From Mesonia maritima (lineage in GTDB: Bacteria; Bacteroidota; Bacteroidia; Flavobacteriales; Flavobacteriaceae), in the NCBI RefSeq assembly GCF_042433895.1, contig NZ_JBHLUA010000002.1, forward strand, positions 133,483-197,482: a stretch of 64,000 nt of DNA, given 5' to 3'. A program made the translations under genes and the position numbers. Shown here one piece after another: positions 16,506-25,039 of the stretch. The notes below the pieces were generated by a model. It made no database searches, was not told the origin of the DNA, and saw nothing but the letters and a program-made list of their open reading frames with translations. The first letter of the stretch is position 1. Each line of letters starts with the position of its first letter.

Positions 16506-18008
16506 TTAAATTATAGTTATGATGTCATTATGGTTGTTTTTATATTCCAGAGCATAGTTGAGTTCGCCTTTGGATTCAGCATATATGGTATAAAGCAGTT
16601 GGTTCTCTTCGATTTGTTCTCCCAAATGAACATTTAGAAGAATCCCTGCCGATTTAGATTGAGGTGCGCCGGAAAGCTTGGCGAGTTTAGCAATCTTCCT
16701 ATTATCTATTCGCTTTAGATTCCCAGAGGTTTCTGCTCTAATTTCGATTTTATAGGGTGCTAAAACAGGTTTTGAAAAGCGACCTTGCGCATTACAAATA
16801 GCAAGGAATTTTTTATGAGCCTGACCAGATGTGAGAATTTGATGTGCGGTTTCTAATCCCTTCCCTTTTTCTACTTTGCCAGAAAGCTCTATTAGTTCAG
16901 CGGCTAAAAGCAATGCTCTTTCTGTTAGGTCTTTGGGTGCATCTGCTTCATTTTTTAAAACTTTTAATATATCGATGGCTTCTAAAGCAGGACCAATACC
17001 TCTTCCGACAGGTTGTGAGCCATCTGTAATAATAACTTTCACATTCAACCCAACAGCCGTTCCAACGGTTTCAATATGATTCTTTAGTTTTTGTGCCATT
17101 TCTGAACTACGAACCTTGGCGGTTTCTCCCACGGGAATATCAATGATAACGTGCGTGGAGCCTGCCGCAGCTTTTTTTGAAAGTACCGAAGCTATGAGCT
17201 GCCCTTCGCTATCAATATCCAAAGCTTTTTCAATTTTTATAAGCACATCGTCCGCAGGACTCAATTGCGCTGTACCGCCCCAAACAATGCAGCCTCCTTC
17301 TTTTTCAACTACGGTTTTTATTTCTTCTAATGAAAGGGTAACATTGGTCATTACTTCCATAGTATCTGCTGTGCCTGCTGGTGAAGTGATAGATCGCGAC
17401 GATGTTTTTGGCATCGTAAGACCGTAAGCAGCCACAATGGCAACCACTAATGGTGTTGTTCTATTGCCAGGTAATCCGCCAATGCAATGCTTATCGACTA
17501 CGATTTCTTTGTTCCAATCCAACTGCTTTCCAGAAGTTATCATAGCTTTAGTAAGGTCGGATATCTCATCAATATCCAATCGGTCACCTGCACAGGCCGT
17601 AATAAATGCCGAAAGGTGAATATTAGAATAATCGCCTTCCACAATATCGGTAATGATTTCATTAAAGGCTGAATAATCCAGTTTTTGATTGTAGATTTTA
17701 GCCCTAAGGTGACTTAAGGATTCAATAGGTTCCAAATGGGAAACATACAGCGTGTCATTTTGAGAAGCATTCAGTTTTTTCGCGGCAGCATCTGATAGTC
17801 CGATTTCATTGGGTAACAACATATCTGAATTTAAAACATTAAGACTTGCTACAATTGATGTGTTTTTATTGGATATCCTAATTCGGGTAAGCGCTTCAAA
17901 ACCTTCAGAAATACAGACGTGGCAATCTTCGCGCATATAGACCACGTTTTCATTCTGGGTATAAATACCCAGATGTTTATATTTTAGGATATTTGAGTGT
18001 TGTTCCAT
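16506..18008 (-). CDS. AMP phosphorylase / thymidine phosphorylase family protein
   Basis: The 500-residue length and an extra N-terminal domain (about 1-85, with DAAAKKLNASQNDTLYVSH) are those of archaeal-type AMP phosphorylase, longer than bacterial DeoA (about 440). The core has DKHCIGGLPGNRTTPL (phosphate and nucleotide site, about 168-183), KTSSRSITSPAGTADTMEV (about 204-222), WGGTAQLSPADD and SKKAAAGSTHVIIDIP. The expected reaction is phosphorolysis of AMP or another nucleotide/nucleoside to base plus ribose 1,5-bisphosphate or ribose 1-phosphate. The neighbouring PRPP synthetase supports a salvage role. Neither ribose-1,5-bisphosphate isomerase nor RuBisCO is seen nearby. Confidence 0.88.
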   Translation of the reverse strand: MEQHSNILKYKHLGIYTQNENVVYMREDCHVCISEGFEALTRIRISNKNTSIVASLNVLNSDMLLPNEIGLSDAAAKKLNASQNDTLYVSHLEPIESLSHLRAKIYNQKLDYSAFNEIITDIVEGDYSNIHLSAFITACAGDRLDIDEISDLTKAMITSGKQLDWNKEIVVDKHCIGGLPGNRTTPLVVAIVAAYGLTMPKTSSRSITSPAGTADTMEVMTNVTLSLEEIKTVVEKEGGCIVWGGTAQLSPADDVLIKIEKALDIDSEGQLIASVLSKKAAAGSTHVIIDIPVGETAKVRSSEMAQKLKNHIETVGTAVGLNVKVIITDGSQPVGRGIGPALEAIDILKVLKNEADAPKDLTERALLLAAELIELSGKVEKGKGLETAHQILTSGQAHKKFLAICNAQGRFSKPVLAPYKIEIRAETSGNLKRIDNRKIAKLAKLSGAPQSKSAGILLNVHLGEQIEENQLLYTIYAESKGELNYALEYKNNHNDIITII

Positions 18009-18034
18009 AATTTCATTTTTGTGCTTTTTACAAC

Positions 18035-19411
18035 CTATTTTATTTCTTCAATGCTGTAAAGCTGTGGGATTTCAGCATCCCAATCATAGGTTTCCTTGAT
18101 ACCCTTTTGTAATGCTTCTGCACTTTCTTTTTCACCGTGTACAATGAAAATCCGCTCTGGCTTATTTTTTATTTTGCTCATCCAATCCATAAGTTCTGTG
18201 TGGTCAGCGTGTGCCGAGAGGCCTTGAATTTCGGCTATTTCCATATCAAAGGGCACCCATTTCCCATACACTTTTAGTTTTTTATCGCCTTCCAATAATT
18301 TTCTGCCTCGCGTTCCTTCAGCTTGATAACCCACAAAAAGCAAGGTGTTAATGGGGTTTTGTGCTTGAGTTTCAAGGTAGTTGAGCATTCTTCCACCTGT
18401 GAGCATTCCACTTCCTGCAATCACGATTTTTGGTTTCTTATCTGTTCGTAATTCCATCGTCTCCCGATAACTGCTTACGACCGTAAAGTGTGAGCACATT
18501 TCGTCACATTCATTGCCTTCCAATCTGTGCCAATCCCTCGTGCGATGAAACAATTCCAATACACTTGCACCCATTGGGCTATCCATTATCATTTGTACTT
18601 TTGGGATTTTCTTTTCCTTGAGTAATTTCCAAAAAATCAGCATCATCAACTGGGCACGTTCTACGGAGAAACTAGGAACAAATAAGCTTCCCCCTTTATT
18701 AATGGTGTCGTTGACCAATTTTTCAATCTGCGGAAGTGCTTCCACTTCATCTGGATGAAACCTTCCTCCATAAGTGGATTCTATAAAAAGCACATCCGCT
18801 TTTTTTGGTTTTAGTGGTGGATAGAGTAATAAATCATTGGTTCTACCAACGTCTCCTGAAAAGACAAAACGTTTTCCATTTACATCCAATTCGATGTAAG
18901 TTGCACCCAGAATATGTCCGTTGTATTGGAAGCGAGCCCTGATACCGTCAAATAAGGGAATCCATTGTGCTTGAGGAACGCCCTTAAAATGTGGGATGGT
19001 TTTTTCTACATCCTTTAAATCGTACAATGGTTCAGCAGGATTGTGTTTGGAATAGCCTTCTTTATTGGCACGTTCGGCTTCCTGTTCTTGAATTTTTGCA
19101 CTATCGTTCAAAATGATTTTTGCAATGTCCAAAGTAGGATTCGTACCGTAGATAGGACCATTAAACCCTTGCTTCACCAATCGGGGTAGATAACCTGTAT
19201 GGTCTAAATGGCCGTGGGTAAGCAATACCATATCAATTTCTGAAACCTTTACAGGTAGATATTCCCAGTTTTTAAGGCGTAATTCCTTTAATCCTTGAAA
19301 AAGTCCACAGTCTATCAGTATCTTTTTATCTCCTGTGTCCACTAAATATTTTGAGCCGGTTACCGTGCCTGCCGCTCCCAAAAAATGGACGTTTATTTTA
19401 TTGTTTTTCAT
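18035..19411 (-). CDS. Beta-CASP metallo-beta-lactamase nuclease (RNA specificity family)
   Basis: This 458-residue protein has the MBL core with LTHGHLDHTGYLP (HxHxDH, residues 66-71), a second metal site in FVFSGDVGR (about residue 191), a beta-CASP cap (about 220-370) with ESTYGGRFH and IAGSGMLTGGRMLNYL, and C-terminal motifs LSAHADHTELMDWM and FIVHGE. These are the residues of YSH1/CPSF-type RNA-processing nucleases. Bacterial members of this subfamily are thought to cut RNA, but this gene's substrate is unknown. It lies 26 bp upstream of the phosphorylase gene and 10 bp downstream of the ATP-cone nuclease, suggesting a shared stress role. Confidence 0.9.
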   Translation of the reverse strand: MKNNKINVHFLGAAGTVTGSKYLVDTGDKKILIDCGLFQGLKELRLKNWEYLPVKVSEIDMVLLTHGHLDHTGYLPRLVKQGFNGPIYGTNPTLDIAKIILNDSAKIQEQEAERANKEGYSKHNPAEPLYDLKDVEKTIPHFKGVPQAQWIPLFDGIRARFQYNGHILGATYIELDVNGKRFVFSGDVGRTNDLLLYPPLKPKKADVLFIESTYGGRFHPDEVEALPQIEKLVNDTINKGGSLFVPSFSVERAQLMMLIFWKLLKEKKIPKVQMIMDSPMGASVLELFHRTRDWHRLEGNECDEMCSHFTVVSSYRETMELRTDKKPKIVIAGSGMLTGGRMLNYLETQAQNPINTLLFVGYQAEGTRGRKLLEGDKKLKVYGKWVPFDMEIAEIQGLSAHADHTELMDWMSKIKNKPERIFIVHGEKESAEALQKGIKETYDWDAEIPQLYSIEEIK

Positions 19412-19421
19412 TTTTATTGCT

Positions 19422-20264
19422 TTAATTCGTTCTGCATAACTCCTGTGAATCTTCGAGGATTTTTTTATGTCTTGGCTTATCGATACCGATTTGTTCCAAA
19501 AAGGTTGGATTTTCGTGTAGCTCTTTGCAGAGCACGATGCCTTTATCCAGTAATTTGGTCTTTTCTGCTTTGGTTAAGGTCGTCAGGGCTGTTAGAGGAT
19601 GCAAACCAGCTTTATCTATCCTGTCTTTTAAACCATTTTGTTGCGGATAATCCCAACTCACCTGCATTAGACCAACGCAATTTCCATATTGAATGGCATC
19701 TGTAGTAAAACGGGTATTGGTATAAAGTCCTCCCCGATAGGATTTTGTATCGTGATCTTTTTGATGTTCCCATTGTCTCTTTACATCCAAAAACCTCGAT
19801 TGGATATATAGCGGAATCTTTACATTACAAACCCGCCCTTGGTCGCTATGGTATTTACATTCAATCATATAGTGCTTATTTTCTTTTTGGGCTATCACAT
19901 CTATTTCGTGCTGCACACAATTGCCCTGCACAATCACACCAACTTGTGTTGAAAACCCTTCGTGCGTTAATAGTTTGCTTACGAATCTTTCAAATGGAAA
20001 ACCGGTTGGACCCAGTTCCATCAAAGCTTTTTTGAGCTTGTACTTTGAAGCACTTACCCTGGATTTAGCCTTTAGCATTTTAAAGGCCATTTGATAGATC
20101 CTTTTGGTGGTCATTCCTTCTTCAATCTGCTCTTGCACCTTCCGGGCTATATCCTGAATGATATCCTCATCTGCCCGTGAACGCCGCAGGGAGTTGATGA
20201 GTTTGTTTATATCAAAAGCTTCGTACTCACCGGAATATTTTTTTATTAAGAGTGGTTTATTCAT
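19422..20264 (-). CDS. ATP-cone domain fused to an Mrr-type restriction endonuclease domain
   Basis: Residues 1-85 form an ATP-cone (LLIKKYSGEYEAFDINKL, then VSASKYKLKKALMELGP), the nucleotide-sensing module of ribonucleotide reductase and NrdR. Residues 88-200 form an Mrr-like nuclease: FPFERFVSKLL (89-99), E120-x-D122 (in HEIDVIA) and E135-x-K137 (in IECKYH), a complete PD-(D/E)xK site. A C-terminal tail (about 220-280) is helical. The design implies DNA or RNA cleavage controlled by ATP or dATP level. No methyltransferase or specificity subunit is adjacent, so it is not a classical restriction system. It is 2 bp from the UspA gene upstream and 10 bp from the beta-CASP gene. Confidence 0.85.
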   Translation of the reverse strand: MNKPLLIKKYSGEYEAFDINKLINSLRRSRADEDIIQDIARKVQEQIEEGMTTKRIYQMAFKMLKAKSRVSASKYKLKKALMELGPTGFPFERFVSKLLTHEGFSTQVGVIVQGNCVQHEIDVIAQKENKHYMIECKYHSDQGRVCNVKIPLYIQSRFLDVKRQWEHQKDHDTKSYRGGLYTNTRFTTDAIQYGNCVGLMQVSWDYPQQNGLKDRIDKAGLHPLTALTTLTKAEKTKLLDKGIVLCKELHENPTFLEQIGIDKPRHKKILEDSQELCRTN

Positions 20265-20266
20265 CG

Positions 20267-21097
20267 TTATACCTTAATAGTCATTACCGGCAATTCGGAA
20301 TGATTGGTTACACCCTCCGCGATACTCTTAGAGAACAGGCTTAAAAAACCTGTACGGCCGTGGGTACACATTGCAATCAAATCTGCATCTCTATACTTTA
20401 AAAAATTATTTATACCTGTTTCTACGTCAGGTTCGTTATATACATTCATTGAATACTTTTCTAAATGGGGGAATTTTTTCAGGAATTCCTTAATGGGATT
20501 TAACCCCTGCTCAATACTATTAAAATCAGTCTGAGTATTGATCCTCAATAAATGGATATGTGCACCGCATTTTTCAGCAATCGAAATAACCTGCTTAAAG
20601 GCTTCACTCACATCTTCCGAAAAATCTGAAACAAAAACGACATCTTTAAAAGGAAAGGATATTTCTTCGTTCTTGACCACAATTACCGGTACATCTGCTT
20701 TTCTCACAATCTTCTCAACGTTGCTTCCCAATAATTCACGAACGCTGCCCCGGGTACCACTGCTTCCAGTAACTATAAAATCGTGATGGAAATGGCCGGA
20801 ATGTCTTAGAATGTTGGCCTGACCGCCATCAAATTCCAGAAAGGTCCTGCATTCAAGGTTTTGTTGTTCTGCTTTTTTCTCCAATTCTCTCAGGTTAGCT
20901 TTTGCACTGCCTATTTGTTTTACTGTTTCCGGATACTGCTTTTCCTTTTGTTTATCTAACTTTACCCATTCCACGGGAGTTTTTATCAAATGAAAAAAAT
21001 GGATTTCGGAATTGTAAAGCTTTGCCATTTCAATTCCGAGTTCTTCTGCTTTATTGCAATTTTTTGAAAAGTCTGTTGGTACGAGTATGTTTTTCAT
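20267..21097 (-). CDS. Tandem universal stress protein (UspA x2)
   Basis: This 276-residue protein contains two UspA domains (about 1-145 and 148-276). The first has ILVPTDFSKNCNKA and TGSSGTRGSVRELLGSNVEKIVRKADVPVIVV. The second has VVFVSDFSEDVSEA and MCTHGRTGFLSLFSKSIAEGVTNHSELPVMTI, where G-x2-G-x9-G(S/T)-like motifs point to ATP-binding members. Tandem UspA proteins are typical stress/anaerobiosis proteins. It lies 27 bp downstream of the SDR gene and 2 bp upstream of the ATP-cone nuclease. Confidence 0.92.
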   Translation of the reverse strand: MKNILVPTDFSKNCNKAEELGIEMAKLYNSEIHFFHLIKTPVEWVKLDKQKEKQYPETVKQIGSAKANLRELEKKAEQQNLECRTFLEFDGGQANILRHSGHFHHDFIVTGSSGTRGSVRELLGSNVEKIVRKADVPVIVVKNEEISFPFKDVVFVSDFSEDVSEAFKQVISIAEKCGAHIHLLRINTQTDFNSIEQGLNPIKEFLKKFPHLEKYSMNVYNEPDVETGINNFLKYRDADLIAMCTHGRTGFLSLFSKSIAEGVTNHSELPVMTIKV

Positions 21098-21124
21098 AGT
21101 TTATTGATTTTTTTAGTTTGTATT

Positions 21125-21898
21125 TTATTGTGCGGTATAACCGCCGTCGATTACCAATTCAGAACCTGTCATAAATTTAGATTCATCCGAAGCCAGATAC
21201 ACCACTCCATAACCTATATCATCTGGCTCTCCCATATGTCCAACAGGGTGCAAACTTTCCAATTGCTTTTTTCCTTCTTCTAAATTACCTTGGGCTTTAA
21301 GGAAATTTTCTACCATTGGTGTCCATATATAAGCTGGATGAATGGAATTGACACGGATGCCATAACCCTGTTTCGCGCAATGAAGTGCAGCAGACTTGGT
21401 AAATAAAGTTATACCACCCTTACTTGCGTTATATGCAGCTAAATTGGGGTCGCCAATAAGGCCTTCAATAGAAGAAAAGTTAATGATTGAACCACCTTCC
21501 CCGGTCTCTTTCATAGCCTTAATGCCGTATTGGGTGCCTAGGAAACTGCCATCTAGGTTGATATTTAGAAGATTTTTCCAATCTGCAAGGGTGACCTCTT
21601 CCACAGTTCCTCCAACTCCTATACCGGCTGAATTTGCCAGAATATGGAGTTTCCCAAATGTTTTGAGTGTAGTATCCATAACCATTTCCCACTGATCTTC
21701 TTCCGACACGTCCTGTTTTATGAATATGGCTTTACCGCCATTATCTTTAATTTGTTGAACTACTACATTTCCGTTTTCTTCGTCCAAATCTGTTATCACT
21801 ATTTTTGCTCCTTCACGTGCTAACAAAATAGCACTTGATTTTCCGAGGCCAGAGGCACCTCCCGTGACAATGGCTATTTTATTTTTTACTCGATCCAT
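21125..21898 (-). CDS. Short-chain dehydrogenase/reductase
   Basis: This 257-residue classical SDR has the cofactor motif TGGASGLGKSSA near the N-terminus, NSAG after strand 4, a catalytic Ser in IINFSSIEG, YNASKGG (YxxxK) and SIHPAYIWTPM. The Asp in VITDLDEENG after strand 2 predicts NAD(H) rather than NADP(H). I place the start at 21898 (MDRVKNKIAIVTGG). An in-frame ATG at 21946 would overlap pfkA and add 16 residues of non-family sequence. The substrate is unknown. Confidence 0.9.
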   Translation of the reverse strand: MDRVKNKIAIVTGGASGLGKSSAILLAREGAKIVITDLDEENGNVVVQQIKDNGGKAIFIKQDVSEEDQWEMVMDTTLKTFGKLHILANSAGIGVGGTVEEVTLADWKNLLNINLDGSFLGTQYGIKAMKETGEGGSIINFSSIEGLIGDPNLAAYNASKGGITLFTKSAALHCAKQGYGIRVNSIHPAYIWTPMVENFLKAQGNLEEGKKQLESLHPVGHMGEPDDIGYGVVYLASDESKFMTGSELVIDGGYTAQ

Positions 21899-21935
21899 AA
21901 TTTTAAGATTTAAGTGTTTATAAGAGTTTTGTTTT

Positions 21936-22907
21936 TTACTTACCAAATAATTCTAAAAGTTTCTGTAATTCATCATTTACTTGATGTTGCTTAACTACCT
22001 CTTCAAAAGGTGTTAGGTATAATTCATTATTTAACAATCCGACCATTTTGTTTTTATTTCCGTTTAATAGTTGCTCTACTGCTGCTACTCCAAACCTAAT
22101 ACCAAGCATTCTATCTAAAGCAGACGGATTACCACCACGTTGAACGTGTCCTAATCTAGTAATGCGTAAATCGACACTTGAATTGACTTCATTAATTTTA
22201 GATGCGAGAAGTTCAGCTCCTATTTCATCCCCTTCTGAGACCACGATAAGAAAAGCATCTTCGCTATCGTAACTTTTAACCTTATCCAAAAGATAAATAA
22301 AGTCCCTGCCGCTTTCGGGAATTAAAATAGCATCAGCACCAACGACCAATCCTGAATGAATAGCGATGTAGCCGGAATCCCTCCCCATCAATTCTATAAC
22401 GAACACCCGATTATGCGATTCGGCGGTATCTCGTATCTTATCTATATTTTCAATAGCGGTATTTACTGCGGAATCAAAACCAAGGGTATAATCAGTCCCA
22501 GAAATATCGTTATCTATTGTTCCAGGAATACCTATAAATGGGATGTCACATATTTCTGAAAAAGCCAATAGCCCCCTAAAAGTACCATCGCCACCTATGG
22601 CGATCAAAGCATCTATATTATTTATTTTTAAGGTTTGTAGTGCCTTTTTTCTGCCTTCCAGTTCCATAAAACGTTTGCTCCGGGCAGTTTTAAGGATGGT
22701 GCCGCCTTTGTGTACCAATTTCTGTAATTGATGTGTTTCTAAGGACATAAAATCACCATCAATCAATCCTTCGTAACCTTTTCTAATTCCGGTAGCTTTT
22801 ATGCCATTTGCTTCTGCTGCTTTTGCAATTGCGTATAATACAGCATTCATTCCCGGGCTATCGCCTCCAGATGTAAATACTCCAATATGTTTTATGGATT
22901 GATTCAT
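21936..22907 (-). CDS. pfkA: ATP-dependent 6-phosphofructokinase
   Basis: This 323-residue enzyme matches bacterial PfkA: GVFTSGGDSPGMNAVL, IGGDGTFRGL, PGTIDNDISGTDYTLGFDSA (catalytic Asp in the TIDND motif), MGRDSGYIA and RLGHVQRGG. GGDG and PGTIDND rather than GGDD and PKTIDND predict ATP as phosphoryl donor. It phosphorylates fructose 6-phosphate to fructose 1,6-bisphosphate. It is 24 bp downstream of the aldolase gene, so with the next two genes it forms a contiguous upper-glycolysis set. Flavobacteria normally carry a chromosomal pfkA, so this is likely an additional copy. Confidence 0.95.
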   Translation of the reverse strand: MNQSIKHIGVFTSGGDSPGMNAVLYAIAKAAEANGIKATGIRKGYEGLIDGDFMSLETHQLQKLVHKGGTILKTARSKRFMELEGRKKALQTLKINNIDALIAIGGDGTFRGLLAFSEICDIPFIGIPGTIDNDISGTDYTLGFDSAVNTAIENIDKIRDTAESHNRVFVIELMGRDSGYIAIHSGLVVGADAILIPESGRDFIYLLDKVKSYDSEDAFLIVVSEGDEIGAELLASKINEVNSSVDLRITRLGHVQRGGNPSALDRMLGIRFGVAAVEQLLNGNKNKMVGLLNNELYLTPFEEVVKQHQVNDELQKLLELFGK

Positions 22908-22931
22908 TTTTATATTTCTATGTGCAATAGT

Positions 22932-23993
22932 TTACGCTATTGTAATTTCATCATTCAGATATACTTTCTGAACGGATTGTAATATTTCCACTCCTTCGCC
23001 AAAAGGCTTTTGAAATGCTTTTCTTCCCATTATCAATCCAGAGCCACCAGCTCTTTTATTGATTACCGCAGTAGTTATAGCATCAACTAAATCTGACTTC
23101 CCTTTAGAACCACCGCCAGAATTTATCAGTCCTATTTTACCCATATAACAATTTGCTACCTGTAATCGACAAAGGTCAATGGGATGGTCTGTCGTCAACG
23201 TTTTATACATTTCATCATCATATTTTCCAAATCCTATTTCTTTAAACGCGAAATTATTGGTTGGCAATTTTTGTTTAATGACATCTGCCTGGATAGTAAC
23301 ACCCAAGTGATTGGCCTGTCCAGTTACATCGGCAGCTGCGTGATAATCTTCTTTTTTGGTTTTAAATTCCTCGTTACGTGTATAGCACCATAAGATAGTG
23401 GCCATTCCCAGGTTATGGGCTTCTTCAAAAGCTTCGGCTATTTCCTTAAGCTGCCGGTTGCTTTCCGCTGAACCAAAATAAATCGTAGCTCCTACGGCAA
23501 TTGCTCCCATATCCCAAGCTGTTTTTACCTTACCAAAGAACGTTTGGTCATATTTATTGGGATAAGTGAGCAACTCGTTGTGGTTGATCTTTACGATAAA
23601 GGGGATTTTATGGGCGTATTTTCGGGCATTCAATCCCAAAACCCCAAAGGTGGAAGCCACACCATTACAGCCGGCTTCCATCGCAAGTTTTATAATATTC
23701 TCTGGGTCAAAATAATCAGGATTTTTATAGAATGAAAAGGCTGCGCTATGCTCAATGCCTTGGTCTACAGGAAGGATGCTCAGGTAGCCTGTGCCACCAA
23801 GATTTCCGTGATTATACAATTGCGAAAGGCTTCGCAGTACCTGTGGATTTCTATTACTTTGGGTAAATACCTTATCTAGGTTTGTTCTACTTGGGGTTTG
23901 CAGTTCATCCTTGGTTATTTTTTCACAAACGTGTTCTAAATAGAAGTCTGCTTTTTCTCCTAAAAGTTCTATTATGTTTTTGTTTGTTTTCAT
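22932..23993 (-). CDS. Class I fructose-bisphosphate aldolase (archaeal/DhnA type)
   Basis: This 353-residue aldolase has ILPVDQGIEHSAAFSF near the N-terminus, FIVKINHNELLTYP, ATIYFGSAESNRQ, and a C-terminal GLINSGGGSKGKSDLVDA phosphate-binding segment with GGSGLIMGRKAFQKP. These belong to the Schiff-base (metal-free) DhnA/FbaB group, not to the Zn-dependent class II enzyme usual in bacteria. It splits fructose 1,6-bisphosphate into two triose phosphates. A metal-independent aldolase inside a copper island would stay active when metals displace the Zn of the class II enzyme (inference). It is 11 bp from the GAPDH gene. Confidence 0.92.
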   Translation of the reverse strand: MKTNKNIIELLGEKADFYLEHVCEKITKDELQTPSRTNLDKVFTQSNRNPQVLRSLSQLYNHGNLGGTGYLSILPVDQGIEHSAAFSFYKNPDYFDPENIIKLAMEAGCNGVASTFGVLGLNARKYAHKIPFIVKINHNELLTYPNKYDQTFFGKVKTAWDMGAIAVGATIYFGSAESNRQLKEIAEAFEEAHNLGMATILWCYTRNEEFKTKKEDYHAAADVTGQANHLGVTIQADVIKQKLPTNNFAFKEIGFGKYDDEMYKTLTTDHPIDLCRLQVANCYMGKIGLINSGGGSKGKSDLVDAITTAVINKRAGGSGLIMGRKAFQKPFGEGVEILQSVQKVYLNDEITIA

Positions 23994-24004
23994 CTCGATA
24001 GTGT

Positions 24005-25018
24005 TTAATGAATTCCTAAACTTTCATTTGTTTTGGCGATGGATTTTGCTCCATCTGTTTCAATTCCAGTTAATGCTCTAATAGCATCAATCGTTTCAGG
24101 GATGACAATGGCTTGGTTATCGACCACGTAGGCATAAAAAAGTTCATCGCCCTGTACCTTCAGCATATCTTCCCAAAGGGCTACTTCGTACATATCGCCC
24201 CAAGGTCTTCCCATATCCAAGAACATTTCCTTAATGGTATTGTTTGAAACCAGACCTTGATCATATTGAATTAGCTTGATACGACTAGAGGTTTTAAAAG
24301 CATCAAGCACTTCTTCTTTTGAGGCTTGTTTTTTTAACTTCACGTTCCAATAATGCATATGGCTTAATGTTTCCGGTACTTTTACCGCGGAAGTAATAAC
24401 ATCCAAATCAGGATCGACACTTTTAGCGTCAGGACCTTGATGGCTTGGGATATCTCTTTCGGGAACCATTGTGTTCATTATACCACCTAGATGACTTTCC
24501 CAAGGATCTGTAGCTCTTCTTAAAAGTGTTCCTCTGGCATAATCCAATAAATCGGCTCTTTTTAAAGCGGTCAATGTTCTTAAAATAGAAGTGGTGTTGC
24601 AGGAAACAACCCGTGTGGCATCCAAATTTAATGCCGATTCATAATTATTTTCAGCACTAAAGGAATGACCTGTGGTTTCGTGCTTGTCACCACCTTGCAC
24701 AATAAACTTGACGCCCTTCTTTTTATAATGAGGCACATTTAATGCTGAAATTGCTTTCGGGGTACAATCCACTACGAGGTCAACTTTTTCCAATAAATCC
24801 TGCAAGTTGCCCTTTACCGAAATGCCAGAAGCATTCATTTCATCTTCGGCTTCGGCGGTTGCGGCATAGATATCATACTCTTTTCTCACGGCGTTTTGTA
24901 AACGCCAATCGCTGATGACATCGCATACTCCCGCAAGATTCAAATCTTCTTGTAAATTGATGGCATCGGCCACTCTTTTTCCAATGACTCCGTATCCTAT
25001 AACTGCTATGTTTTTCAT
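24005..25018 (-). CDS. gap2: Archaeal-type (type II) glyceraldehyde-3-phosphate dehydrogenase
   Basis: The 337-residue length, the Rossmann start IAVIGYGVIGKRVADAI, and the catalytic Cys140 in VVSCNTTSILRTL match the type II GAPDH found mostly in archaea and a few bacteria. Other family segments are VDCTPKAIS, FIVQGGDKHE and HMHYWNVKLK. It differs from the usual bacterial GapA and probably accepts NAD or NADP. It forms a run with aldolase and phosphofructokinase, so the trio can run from fructose 6-phosphate to 1,3-bisphosphoglycerate. It is 22 bp downstream of the permease gene. Confidence 0.93.
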   Translation of the reverse strand: MKNIAVIGYGVIGKRVADAINLQEDLNLAGVCDVISDWRLQNAVRKEYDIYAATAEAEDEMNASGISVKGNLQDLLEKVDLVVDCTPKAISALNVPHYKKKGVKFIVQGGDKHETTGHSFSAENNYESALNLDATRVVSCNTTSILRTLTALKRADLLDYARGTLLRRATDPWESHLGGIMNTMVPERDIPSHQGPDAKSVDPDLDVITSAVKVPETLSHMHYWNVKLKKQASKEEVLDAFKTSSRIKLIQYDQGLVSNNTIKEMFLDMGRPWGDMYEVALWEDMLKVQGDELFYAYVVDNQAIVIPETIDAIRALTGIETDGAKSIAKTNESLGIH

Positions 25019-25039
25019 ATAATTTTCTTTTTTATTTAA

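Noticed and set aside
19422..20264. Classical restriction-modification system
   Set aside because: No methyltransferase or specificity gene is adjacent. The ATP-cone fusion points to nucleotide sensing instead.
21899..21946. Longer SDR start at 21946
   Set aside because: The extra 16 residues do not fit the family, and the start would lie inside the pfkA gene end. ATG 21898 gives a standard SDR N-terminus.
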